From contig DASXPA010000025.1 of NCBI GenBank assembly GCA_036493915.1, positions 1 through 7,018 of the forward strand: 7,018 nucleotides of DNA. Reading direction: 5' to 3'. A program made the translations under genes and the position numbers. Positions 1 through 6,838 of this stretch are shown piece after piece. This DNA is from Palsa-1392 sp036493915. GTDB taxonomy: Bacteria > Verrucomicrobiota > Verrucomicrobiia > Chthoniobacterales > UBA10450. The notes beneath the pieces were generated by a model that was not told the origin of the DNA, did no database searches, and was given only the letters and a program-made list of their open reading frames with translations. Within the stretch, counting starts at the first letter, position 1. Each line of letters opens with the position of its first letter.

Positions 1-3000
1 CGCAATGCGGCACGCACATCGCGGACAGCGTGCAGCACGTTGGTCCCAATGATGAAGTCGAATGTCGCCGCCTCTAACCCCTGCTTCGCGCCCGGTTTTT
101 CGAGATCGAAAATCTTAAACTCTACCTCTGAAAACGCCGCCAGTTTCTGGGCGGCGCCGGAGAAAAATGCGGCCGAGACATCGCTGAATGTGTAGGAATG
201 CAAGCCGCGCTCCAAGAGTGGTAGAACTTGCGACGCCAGTCCCCCTGTCCCCGCTCCGATCTCCAGGATCCGCAGGCCGCGTCCTTCGGGCAGACTTCGC
301 GCTGCGGTGTTTACCGCCGCAGCGATGGCAGCGAGCCAGTGACTGGTGAAGAGTCCGTCGCCATAAAAGTGATCGAGCAACTCCGCGCCGATCCCGGAGA
401 ACAAAACCTGCACAGCGTCTTTTTCACCGCGCAAAATTGATCCCAACTCAGTGCAGTTGCCCACGCAGAGAAGAGCTTCGGGAAGATGTCCCGGGTGTTT
501 CTCGATGAAGTTGCGCAGAACTTTCTCGGCGGAGTCTGCCGTTTGCGCAAAATCCGGCGCTGCCTCGAACCCCATTTCTTTTCTCCGGAGCAAGCCGTGC
601 CTAACGAGACCGGCCATCAACCGCTCAAAGACAGGTTGCATCGCTGGTGCTACCTGAAGTGTCGCTTCGTCAAAGGGAATATTTCCAGTCACGCCCATTT
701 CCTCCAGCCCGCGCGCCAGTTGTGCGGCGGCGAGATCGTCAACGGCGCAAAGCGCGGCCTCAATTTCGGAGGGACCGCGAACGGCGATGACGCGGTCCAA
801 TGCATCTTGTGCCGCAGCCTTTAATTGAGACAACGGGAGCGGCGCCAGCGCCGGTCTGGGCGATTCGTCAGGCACCCGCTGCCAGGCGACATGATATGTT
901 AAATCGCGAGTACCGCCGGGCGCGGCAGAGCGGCCCGCACCGGAAAGGCTGATGGCCCGGAATCCATCCACCAGCACGCAAGGTTGCCCTTCCCCATTAT
1001 ATAGAGAGATGTCGCCTTCGAGGAAGTCGTCGCCAAACCCGCGCACCTTTGCCCGAACGCGAGTCGAGGCGCCTGGCGACCCGAGATAGAGAATGCGGCG
1101 AAAACCGACCGGGAGCTTCATCCGGGCCTGGCGGCCTTCGACCGTCGCGGCGCCGGCGGAGAACACCTGAAGGGCTCCGTCGAAAAGAACAGGGTGCAGC
1201 GCATATTCGTCCGCCCGGGCCGAGACCGCTTCCGATAAAGCGACGCGCCCGGCAGATTGGCCGGCGCCGGCTGACAGTTCGCGAATCGGCCGAAATTCCT
1301 CGCCGTAGCGCAACCCCAGATCGCTCATGTGGCGATAGAATTCGTCGACCGCGACGGGTTGAGCGTTCTCCGGTTGCGTCCATCTTGAGGAAGCAAAAGT
1401 GGATTCTGTGCGCTCGCTGCGCAGCGTGCCCACCGCGTGGAGTGACCAGGTCACGCTTTGTTCGAAGCGGCTTTGAATCGCAAAAGTGCGTTCGTTAGGC
1501 GAGTAGGAAAACTCGATTTGCACCCCCGATGGCGGATCCGGCAGGATCAGCGGCTTTCGAATTTCGAAGTCCTCAACGACGAACGGTTGTCCCTCAAACA
1601 ACTGGACCCCGGCTTCCAGCGCCAGCTCGACAAAGGCGGCCGCCGGAAAAATCACATGTTTTTCCACCTTGTGATCTTTCAAGAAAGCCATGTGCCGGGA
1701 GTCCAGCCTAACGATCCAAGTGGGCATCGCGCGCGGCAATCGAACATCAAACAAGCCGCGTCCACCCGGTGCGAGCCGACCATCGCGGGCATCGCTCGCC
1801 TCGTTCCACCAACGCGCCTTTTCCCACGCGTAAGCCGGCAGCGAGAGGAGGTGACGGGAAGGCGTCATGGCCGAGAAATCGAGCGGAACACCCGCACGGT
1901 GCAGATCCATTGCCGCCTCGAGCGTCGATTCAAATTCGCGCTCGCGTCGGACGGAGGAGATGACGGTGCCTTTAGCTCCGCGGGCGCCAAGACATTCCTG
2001 GGTCGAATGGGCAAGCGCGGGATGCGCGTTGAGTTCCAGCCAAACGTCCACGCCGAAGTCGGCCAGAGCGCCCACGGCTGGGGCAAAACGCACCGGCTCG
2101 CGAATGCCCCGTGCCCAATAAGCCGCATCGCACGACTCGCCGGCACAGCGATCGCCGGTTACGGTGCTGAAAAAAGGAATTTCGCCGGGCTGCGGTTTGA
2201 GATCGGCGAGCGCCGTTTCCAAGGCCTCAGACGCCGGTCGCATGAGCGGATGATGAAATGGATGATCCACCCTAACGAGTCGCGCAAACACGCCTTGCGG
2301 CTCCAGTTCGGCCGCCATCGCCTCGAGCGAAACGCGTGGACCCGAGAGCGTGATGGAACGCGGCCCGTTGAAGGCAGAAATCGTCACCGTTCGATCGTGC
2401 CGGGCGATCAACGCGACGGCTTCATCCTCAGGCAATCCAACCGCGAGCATCGTCCCTTCTCCGCGACCGCACGACTCCATGAGACGTGCTCGTAAAGCCA
2501 CAATCCGCGCCCCTTCTTCAAGTGAAACGATTCCGGCGATGCACGCGGCAGCAATCTCGCCCACACTGTGGCCGACGATGGCCGAGGGTCGAACGCCCCA
2601 CGACTCCCAGAGCGCCGCGAGCGCTACCTGCATGGCAAAAATGGACGGCTGCCCAATCTCCGTCCGTGACATCTGCGACATTTCTTCAGAGCGATTGAGT
2701 TCTTCGAGAAGTGAGAAACTGGCCCACCGAGAGAGAGCGGTGTCGCAGCGCTCGATCGTCTCGCGAAAGACCGGCTCGTGCCGCATCAAATCGCGACCCA
2801 TTCCCCACCATTGCGGCCCTTGCCCGCTCGTGATGAAGCCGACACGCGGCGCGTGTTCTCGGCGGGCTGTGAAAGTGACGTGGATTTTCGGGCTTGCTTC
2901 CTTCTTCGCAAACGCGTCGAGCTCCTCAGTTAATTCTGCCCAGCTGGACGTGACGAGCGTCAGGCGATGCGGATGATGGTTCCGTCGGGCCCCTAACGTA

Positions 3001-4466
3001 TAAGTGAGATCCGGTAGAACGGGCGAACTGCCGTTGGCATTGGCATGCTCCTTCACCCATGCGCTTAGATTCGACGCGGAAATTTGGAGAGATGTTTCCG
3101 AACGCGCAGAGAGCATCACCGGCCACGGCCCGGAACCTGGGACGGACGGAGATTTATCTGGGTGATGCGGCGGAGGTTCAGCCAAAATGACGTGGGCGTT
3201 CGCCCCTCCGAATCCGAATGAGTTGACGCCTGCAATGCGCTCCGCGGTCCCATTCGGAAAAGGCTCGAGCTGAGTCGGCACGCGCAACTTGAGTTTCTCA
3301 AAATCAATGTGCGGACTCGGCTTCGAAAAATGGAGGCTCGGTGGAATCTGCCCGTGCTTGAGAATGAGCATCGCTTTGAGAAGCCCCGCAACGCCGGCGG
3401 CGGTTTCCAAATGGCCAAGATTGGTTTTTATGGAGCCGATGGGCAGCGGTGCGTCGGCGGATCGATTGCCGCACAGAGCTGTTGCGAGAGCATGCGCTTC
3501 GATCGGATCCCCAACCGCTGTCCCAGTCCCGTGGGCTTCGACGAACCCGATCTCCTCGGGCGCGATCCCGGCATCTCTGCAGGCATCTTGCACCAGTCGT
3601 GTTTGCGCCTCCGGGCTGGGAACCATCATGCCGTTGGTGTGTCCATCTTGATTGATCGACGTTCCTAGAATCACACCCTGAACTGGATCGCCATCCGCGA
3701 TTGCCCGCGAAAGCCGCTTGAGCAGTACCATGCCGGCGCCCTCGCCTCGTACAAATCCGCTCGCGGATGCGTCGAAGGCCGAGCACCGGCCCTCGGGCGA
3801 GAGCATCGCAGCCTGCGAGAACCCGATAAATCCGCCGGGCGAAATCATCACGGTTACGCCGCCCGCCAAAGCGGCGTCACCACGTCCGGCCCAGATGTGT
3901 TCACACGCCGCATGAACGGCAGTGAGCGCCGACGAGCACGCAGTGTCCATCGCGATACTCGGGCCGCGTAGATTCAAGCAGTACGAAATTCGATTTGCGG
4001 CAATGCTATGCGCGCTCCCAGTCGGCGTATGAGGGCCGATGTTGAAATGATCAAAACTGGTGCTTTGAAGCCCCTGGTAATCGTTATGCGATATACCGAC
4101 GAAAACGCCAAGGTCGGTTCCGCGCTCGAAATCGAGCACGAGTCCGGCATCTTCGATCGCTTCCCAGGCAGTCTCAAGCAGAAGTCGATGTTGCGGATCT
4201 ACGTAAGGAGCTTCCCGCGGCGAGATACCAAAAAACTGCGGATCAAATTGATCGATGGCGTCAATAAACCCGCCACGCAAGGCTATGGATTTTCCGGCCA
4301 CGCCCGGCTCGGCATCATAATACCGCTTCAGGTTCCAGCGATCCGGCGGCACTTCGACGACTCCCTCGCGAGCCTCGATAAGAAGCTTCCAAAGGGATTC
4401 CTTGGAACTCACGCCGCCGGGAAACCGGCAACCGACTCCAATAATCGCAATACGTTCTTTTTGCAT
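1..4466 (-). CDS. Type I modular polyketide synthase, KS-AT-DH-cMT (3' end beyond window)
   Basis: Extends a polyketide chain by decarboxylative condensation, then dehydrates and C-methylates it; cytosolic megasynthase. The frame is open for 1,488 codons, then leaves the window. KS (about residues 1-430): active-site Cys177 in DTACSS, His312 in EAHGTGT, His352 in NLGH, C-terminal GVNSFGFGGANAH near 415-425. AT (about 543-830): GQG at 548, Ser634 in GHSVGE, His738 in HPFH, a motif of the malonyl-type HxFH class; post-AT linker YAWEKARWW at 879-887. DH (about 900-1175): His932 in HKVEKHVIFP, YGEEF at 1054, Asp1096 and Gln1100 in DGALQ. A linker with YHVAW near 1191-1195 leads to a cMT whose SAM motif EIGAGTGG spans 1402-1409, followed by DVSAAFF (1429) and TNVLHA (1475-1480). 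KR, ACP and possibly ER are presumed off-window. The ATG is the only possible start: the same frame has a stop at 4497-4499 and no other start codon between. No loading or docking segment precedes the KS. No convincing ribosome binding site. The product is unknown. Confidence 0.96.
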   Translation of the reverse strand, partial: MQKERIAIIGVGCRFPGGVSSKESLWKLLIEAREGVVEVPPDRWNLKRYYDAEPGVAGKSIALRGGFIDAIDQFDPQFFGISPREAPYVDPQHRLLLETAWEAIEDAGLVLDFERGTDLGVFVGISHNDYQGLQSTSFDHFNIGPHTPTGSAHSIAANRISYCLNLRGPSIAMDTACSSALTAVHAACEHIWAGRGDAALAGGVTVMISPGGFIGFSQAAMLSPEGRCSAFDASASGFVRGEGAGMVLLKRLSRAIADGDPVQGVILGTSINQDGHTNGMMVPSPEAQTRLVQDACRDAGIAPEEIGFVEAHGTGTAVGDPIEAHALATALCGNRSADAPLPIGSIKTNLGHLETAAGVAGLLKAMLILKHGQIPPSLHFSKPSPHIDFEKLKLRVPTQLEPFPNGTAERIAGVNSFGFGGANAHVILAEPPPHHPDKSPSVPGSGPWPVMLSARSETSLQISASNLSAWVKEHANANGSSPVLPDLTYTLGARRNHHPHRLTLVTSSWAELTEELDAFAKKEASPKIHVTFTARREHAPRVGFITSGQGPQWWGMGRDLMRHEPVFRETIERCDTALSRWASFSLLEELNRSEEMSQMSRTEIGQPSIFAMQVALAALWESWGVRPSAIVGHSVGEIAAACIAGIVSLEEGARIVALRARLMESCGRGEGTMLAVGLPEDEAVALIARHDRTVTISAFNGPRSITLSGPRVSLEAMAAELEPQGVFARLVRVDHPFHHPLMRPASEALETALADLKPQPGEIPFFSTVTGDRCAGESCDAAYWARGIREPVRFAPAVGALADFGVDVWLELNAHPALAHSTQECLGARGAKGTVISSVRREREFESTLEAAMDLHRAGVPLDFSAMTPSRHLLSLPAYAWEKARWWNEASDARDGRLAPGGRGLFDVRLPRAMPTWIVRLDSRHMAFLKDHKVEKHVIFPAAAFVELALEAGVQLFEGQPFVVEDFEIRKPLILPDPPSGVQIEFSYSPNERTFAIQSRFEQSVTWSLHAVGTLRSERTESTFASSRWTQPENAQPVAVDEFYRHMSDLGLRYGEEFRPIRELSAGAGQSAGRVALSEAVSARADEYALHPVLFDGALQVFSAGAATVEGRQARMKLPVGFRRILYLGSPGASTRVRAKVRGFGDDFLEGDISLYNGEGQPCVLVDGFRAISLSGAGRSAAPGGTRDLTYHVAWQRVPDESPRPALAPLPLSQLKAAAQDALDRVIAVRGPSEIEAALCAVDDLAAAQLARGLEEMGVTGNIPFDEATLQVAPAMQPVFERLMAGLVRHGLLRRKEMGFEAAPDFAQTADSAEKVLRNFIEKHPGHLPEALLCVGNCTELGSILRGEKDAVQVLFSGIGAELLDHFYGDGLFTSHWLAAIAAAVNTAARSLPEGRGLRILEIGAGTGGLASQVLPLLERGLHSYTFSDVSAAFFSGAAQKLAAFSEVEFKIFDLEKPGAKQGLEAATFDFIIGTNVLHAVRDVRAAL

Positions 4467-4501
4467 GGTCGTGAGTTGCTCTGCAGGGCGGACTGATCAG
4501 C

Positions 4502-4527
4502 GCTGCCTGTGAGCAAGTCAAGGCAGC
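4502..4527. repeat. Inverted repeat 1 (7-bp arms) upstream of the PKS start
   Basis: GCTGCCT at 4502-4508 is the exact reverse complement of AGGCAGC at 4521-4527, with 12 bases between. It lies about 36-61 bases upstream of the PKS ATG. It could be a protein-binding site or a hairpin in the PKS leader transcript. Its right arm directly touches the left arm of the next inverted repeat. A 7-bp match at this spacing can arise by chance, so function is unproven. Confidence 0.4.
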
Positions 4528-4566
4528 TACCGTCCGGGCGCGGGGTCATGACGTCAATGGACGGTA
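4528..4566. repeat. Inverted repeat 2 (8-bp arms) enclosing overlapping palindromes
   Basis: TACCGTCC at 4528-4535 pairs exactly with GGACGGTA at 4559-4566, leaving 23 bases between the arms. Inside lie two overlapping perfect 8-bp palindromes, GTCATGAC (4545-4552) and TGACGTCA (4549-4556), which together form GTCATGACGTCA. The position, between two divergent biosynthetic genes and 62-100 bases upstream of the PKS start, fits an operator for a dimeric regulator. No regulator gene is visible in the window, so this is inference from symmetry alone. Confidence 0.45.
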
Positions 4567-4809
4567 AGACATTCTCGTGTGTAACATCAATTTGTTTTTA
4601 ACATGCCCGGCAGACGTTGCTTCACCTCTTTTTCTGACCGCTGGCTTTGTTTGACTGTGTTGGCCAGGCGCTCATTCACAACTTTTTTCTTCGGTATCCT
4701 CTGCGATGCTAACAGCATGATGCTTTTCAGGGAATTTTTACCTCGCACCAATCTCGCCCAAAGCCCCCGCTATAAGCAGGCAGAACCGTTAATCTAATCG
4801 AACGAAATC

Positions 4810-6810
4810 ATGTGCGGCATCGCGGGAATAATCGATTTGGTTGGGCGGAGGCCGGCGCCGGAGGGTGCGGTGCACCGAATGGCGCGCTCTCTCTTTCATC
4901 GCGGTCCGGATGAAGAAGGTTTTCTCGAACAACCAGGGATTTCACTCGCTTCTCGACGGCTGAGCATTGTCGATCTGGCCGATGGCCAGCAGCCGATGAC
5001 GAACGAAGACCGCAGCGCTTTCGTGGTCTTCAACGGCGAATTATTCGACTACGTCGAGCGCCGCGAGGAACTCGTTAGGCAAGGGCATCGCTTTCGGACC
5101 CATTGCGACACCGAAATCATTCCCCATCTTTGGGAAGATCTTCACGAGGGAATATGGGAGCGGCTGCGCGGCCAGTTTGCCATCGCTTTATGGGACGAAC
5201 GGCAACGACAACTCCATCTCGGACGCGATCGGTTCGGCATCGCACCGCTTTTTTGGAGCCGCCAGGGCGACTGGTTCCTTTTCGCTTCCGAGATCAAAGG
5301 CCTCCTTGCTTCAGGCATGGTTCCACCGCGCCCCGACCGTAAGGGACTCGATCACCTGTTTACCTTGGCGGCGATGCCGGGACCGAGGACGTGTTTTGAA
5401 GGAGTTCAACTTTTGCCGCCCGGACATTGTCTGCGCGTTACGCCGGGAAGCTCGGGCACGGGTGCAGTGATCGAAGAACGCGCCTATTGGGAAATGGATT
5501 TCCCGGCGCAGGGTGAAGAAGAATGGGGAAACAATCCGAATGCGCTGGTGGATGAATTCGAGCAGCTCCTTTTGCAGGCCGTGGAAGAACGGCTGCGCGC
5601 GGATGTGCCAGTAGGCTCGTACCTTTCCGGTGGTGTCGATTCGAGCATGATCCTCGCCCTGGCCTGCCGCCTAAAAGGTCCGATGATTAATACTTATACC
5701 GTGCGGGTGAATGGGCCGGAGTTTGATGAACTGAGTGCCGCGAGCCTTTCGGCCCGACACATCGGAGCGAAACCGCCCATCGTACAAGAGTACGGCGATC
5801 GCGAAGCGCTTGAGAGTTATCCCCGCCTGATTGAGGCCGCCGAAACTCCGGTGATCGATACCTCCTGCGGTGCCTTGCTCAAGTTGGCCGAACGTGTTCG
5901 TGCCAACGGCCAGAAAGTCGTGCTGACCGGCGAAGGCGCCGACGAGTGGCTGGTCGGTTATCCCTGGTACAAAGCGGCCAAGCTCTTCGGATTTCTCGAC
6001 TTCGTGCCGGGATTGAATCTGAGCTTTTGGGCAAAGAGCGCTTACCTGCGTCTGAATAAAGTGCCGCATTTTTCTCGGGCATGGCGCAAGGGTGTGGAAG
6101 CTTCCGTCGGCGGTCCAAACGCGTGGATCGATTCCTACGGATTACTCGCGATTTCGAAGTTGCGCTTTTATTCCGAGCAGATGCGGGAAGTGATGAATGA
6201 CAGTAATCCATGGGGCGAATTGGGATTTCCTCTGGAAAAAGCGAAGCGGTGGGCGCCGCTCAACCGCGGAATTTGGGTCGCTGCGCGCGTGCTCCTGGCC
6301 GGCCATCTCTTGCAAGCCAAAGGTGACCGCGTGGCCATGCATTCGTCGGTCGAAGTCCGCTATCCGTTCCTGGATGAGGATATCTTTGATTTTACCGCCA
6401 AACTGCATCCACGCTGGAAACTGCGCGGATTCCAAGACAAGTACCTGCTCCGTTTGCTGGCGGAGCGCTGGATTCCGAAATCGATCGCTCGACGCGGCAA
6501 AGTTATCTTTCGCGCACCACTCGACAGTTTTCACAAGGATCCGGAACCGCCGTACGTCGCGCAACTTGTTAGCGAAGATTCGCTGCGTCGCACCGGTTAC
6601 TTTGACTTCCAGGAGGTCGCGCGCTGGCGGAAAGGGTTTCGGGAACTGCGGGCCGGATCGCTTCCTCGGCTCTCTGTGGAATTGGGACTCGCCGCAGTCG
6701 TGGCAACTCAACTTTGGCATCATCAATTCATGGGCGGCGGTCTGGCCGACATGCCCGTGTGGTCTAGCTCCGCCCGGCCAGTGGCTGCCGATACGGCGCT
6801 TTCGGTTTAG
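4810..6810 (+). CDS. asnB: Asparagine synthetase-type glutamine-dependent amidotransferase
   Basis: Class II glutamine amidotransferase fused to an ATP-dependent synthetase. The family hydrolyses glutamine, channels ammonia and amidates an AMP-activated carboxylate, classically aspartate to asparagine; cytosolic. N-terminal glutaminase (about 1-210): the start exposes nucleophile Cys2 in MCGIAGI, followed by Arg50 in RRLSIVDL, Asn75-Gly76-Glu77 in FNGELFDY, Asp100 in CDTE, and GRDRFGIAPLFW at 138-149. C-terminal synthetase (about 240-640): ATP-binding SGGVDSS at 273-279, GEGADE at 374-379, and a likely catalytic Lys504 in KGDR before VEVRYPFLD. Both sites look functional, unlike beta-lactam synthetases, which lose the Cys. 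At 666 residues it is longer than E. coli AsnB (about 554) but within the range of long bacterial forms. It is divergent from the PKS, so it may be a tailoring amidotransferase rather than the housekeeping enzyme; the symbol marks the family, not a proven substrate. No clear Shine-Dalgarno precedes the ATG, but the requirement for Cys at position 2 fixes the start. Confidence 0.93.
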   Translation: MCGIAGIIDLVGRRPAPEGAVHRMARSLFHRGPDEEGFLEQPGISLASRRLSIVDLADGQQPMTNEDRSAFVVFNGELFDYVERREELVRQGHRFRTHCDTEIIPHLWEDLHEGIWERLRGQFAIALWDERQRQLHLGRDRFGIAPLFWSRQGDWFLFASEIKGLLASGMVPPRPDRKGLDHLFTLAAMPGPRTCFEGVQLLPPGHCLRVTPGSSGTGAVIEERAYWEMDFPAQGEEEWGNNPNALVDEFEQLLLQAVEERLRADVPVGSYLSGGVDSSMILALACRLKGPMINTYTVRVNGPEFDELSAASLSARHIGAKPPIVQEYGDREALESYPRLIEAAETPVIDTSCGALLKLAERVRANGQKVVLTGEGADEWLVGYPWYKAAKLFGFLDFVPGLNLSFWAKSAYLRLNKVPHFSRAWRKGVEASVGGPNAWIDSYGLLAISKLRFYSEQMREVMNDSNPWGELGFPLEKAKRWAPLNRGIWVAARVLLAGHLLQAKGDRVAMHSSVEVRYPFLDEDIFDFTAKLHPRWKLRGFQDKYLLRLLAERWIPKSIARRGKVIFRAPLDSFHKDPEPPYVAQLVSEDSLRRTGYFDFQEVARWRKGFRELRAGSLPRLSVELGLAAVVATQLWHHQFMGGGLADMPVWSSSARPVAADTALSV

Positions 6811-6838
6811 CCAGACCGATCGAGCGATTCCCGCGCGA

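Larger units (their letters stand above)
4467..4809. promoter_or_regulatory. Divergent intergenic region between the PKS and amidotransferase genes
   Basis: This gap of 343 bp lies between two start codons facing away from each other, so it should hold both promoters and any shared operator. The half nearest the PKS (4502-4566) contains paired inverted repeats, listed separately. The middle is more AT-rich, with TAACAT repeated directly at 4582-4587 and 4599-4604. For the plus-strand gene, TTGACT at 4651-4656 is a fair -35 match but has no good -10 at normal spacing, and TATAAG at 4771-4776 is a fair -10 match without a -35. I cannot assign a promoter with confidence for either gene. I see no tRNA, riboswitch or convincing small gene here. 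The only ATG frame of any length (4603-4797) has no ribosome binding site and an unconvincing composition. Confidence 0.6.

Noticed and set aside
1458..2495. 345-codon open frame on the plus strand, opposite the PKS AT/DH region
   Set aside because: Its codon boundaries coincide with those of the PKS frame on the other strand. It stays open only because the PKS here uses no TTA, CTA or TCA codons. Its translation is rich in Arg and His and has no recognisable domain, while the opposite strand has clear AT and DH motifs.
2350..2976. 208-codon plus-strand open frame opposite the AT domain
   Set aside because: Antisense to the well-supported AT (GHSVGE, GQG motifs), low-complexity Ser/Ala/Arg composition, no domain.
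4008..4496. 162-codon plus-strand open frame opposite the KS N-terminus
   Set aside because: Overlaps the catalytic KS coding sequence in antisense and the PKS start; no ribosome binding site and no recognisable protein family.
4706..4718. Possible terminator hairpin ATGCT-AAC-AGCAT followed by a short T run
   Set aside because: The stem is only 5 bp and not GC-rich, the T run (TTTT at 4724-4727) is short and offset, and the site lies upstream of the plus-strand gene, where no transcript needs to end.
4603..4797. 64-codon open frame in the divergent intergenic region
   Set aside because: No ribosome binding site, unusual Phe/Arg/Leu-rich sequence without a domain or convincing membrane pattern, and it occupies the likely promoter of the amidotransferase gene.
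2148..5802. Two copies of GCGATCGC (2148-2155 and 5795-5802), the cyanobacterial HIP1 octamer
   Set aside because: Only two copies in 7 kb, both inside coding sequence and far below the density in HIP1-rich cyanobacteria; not good evidence for a cyanobacterial source.
6142..6726. 194-codon minus-strand open frame opposite the amidotransferase C-terminus
   Set aside because: Antisense shadow of a gene with clear conserved motifs; no recognisable product.
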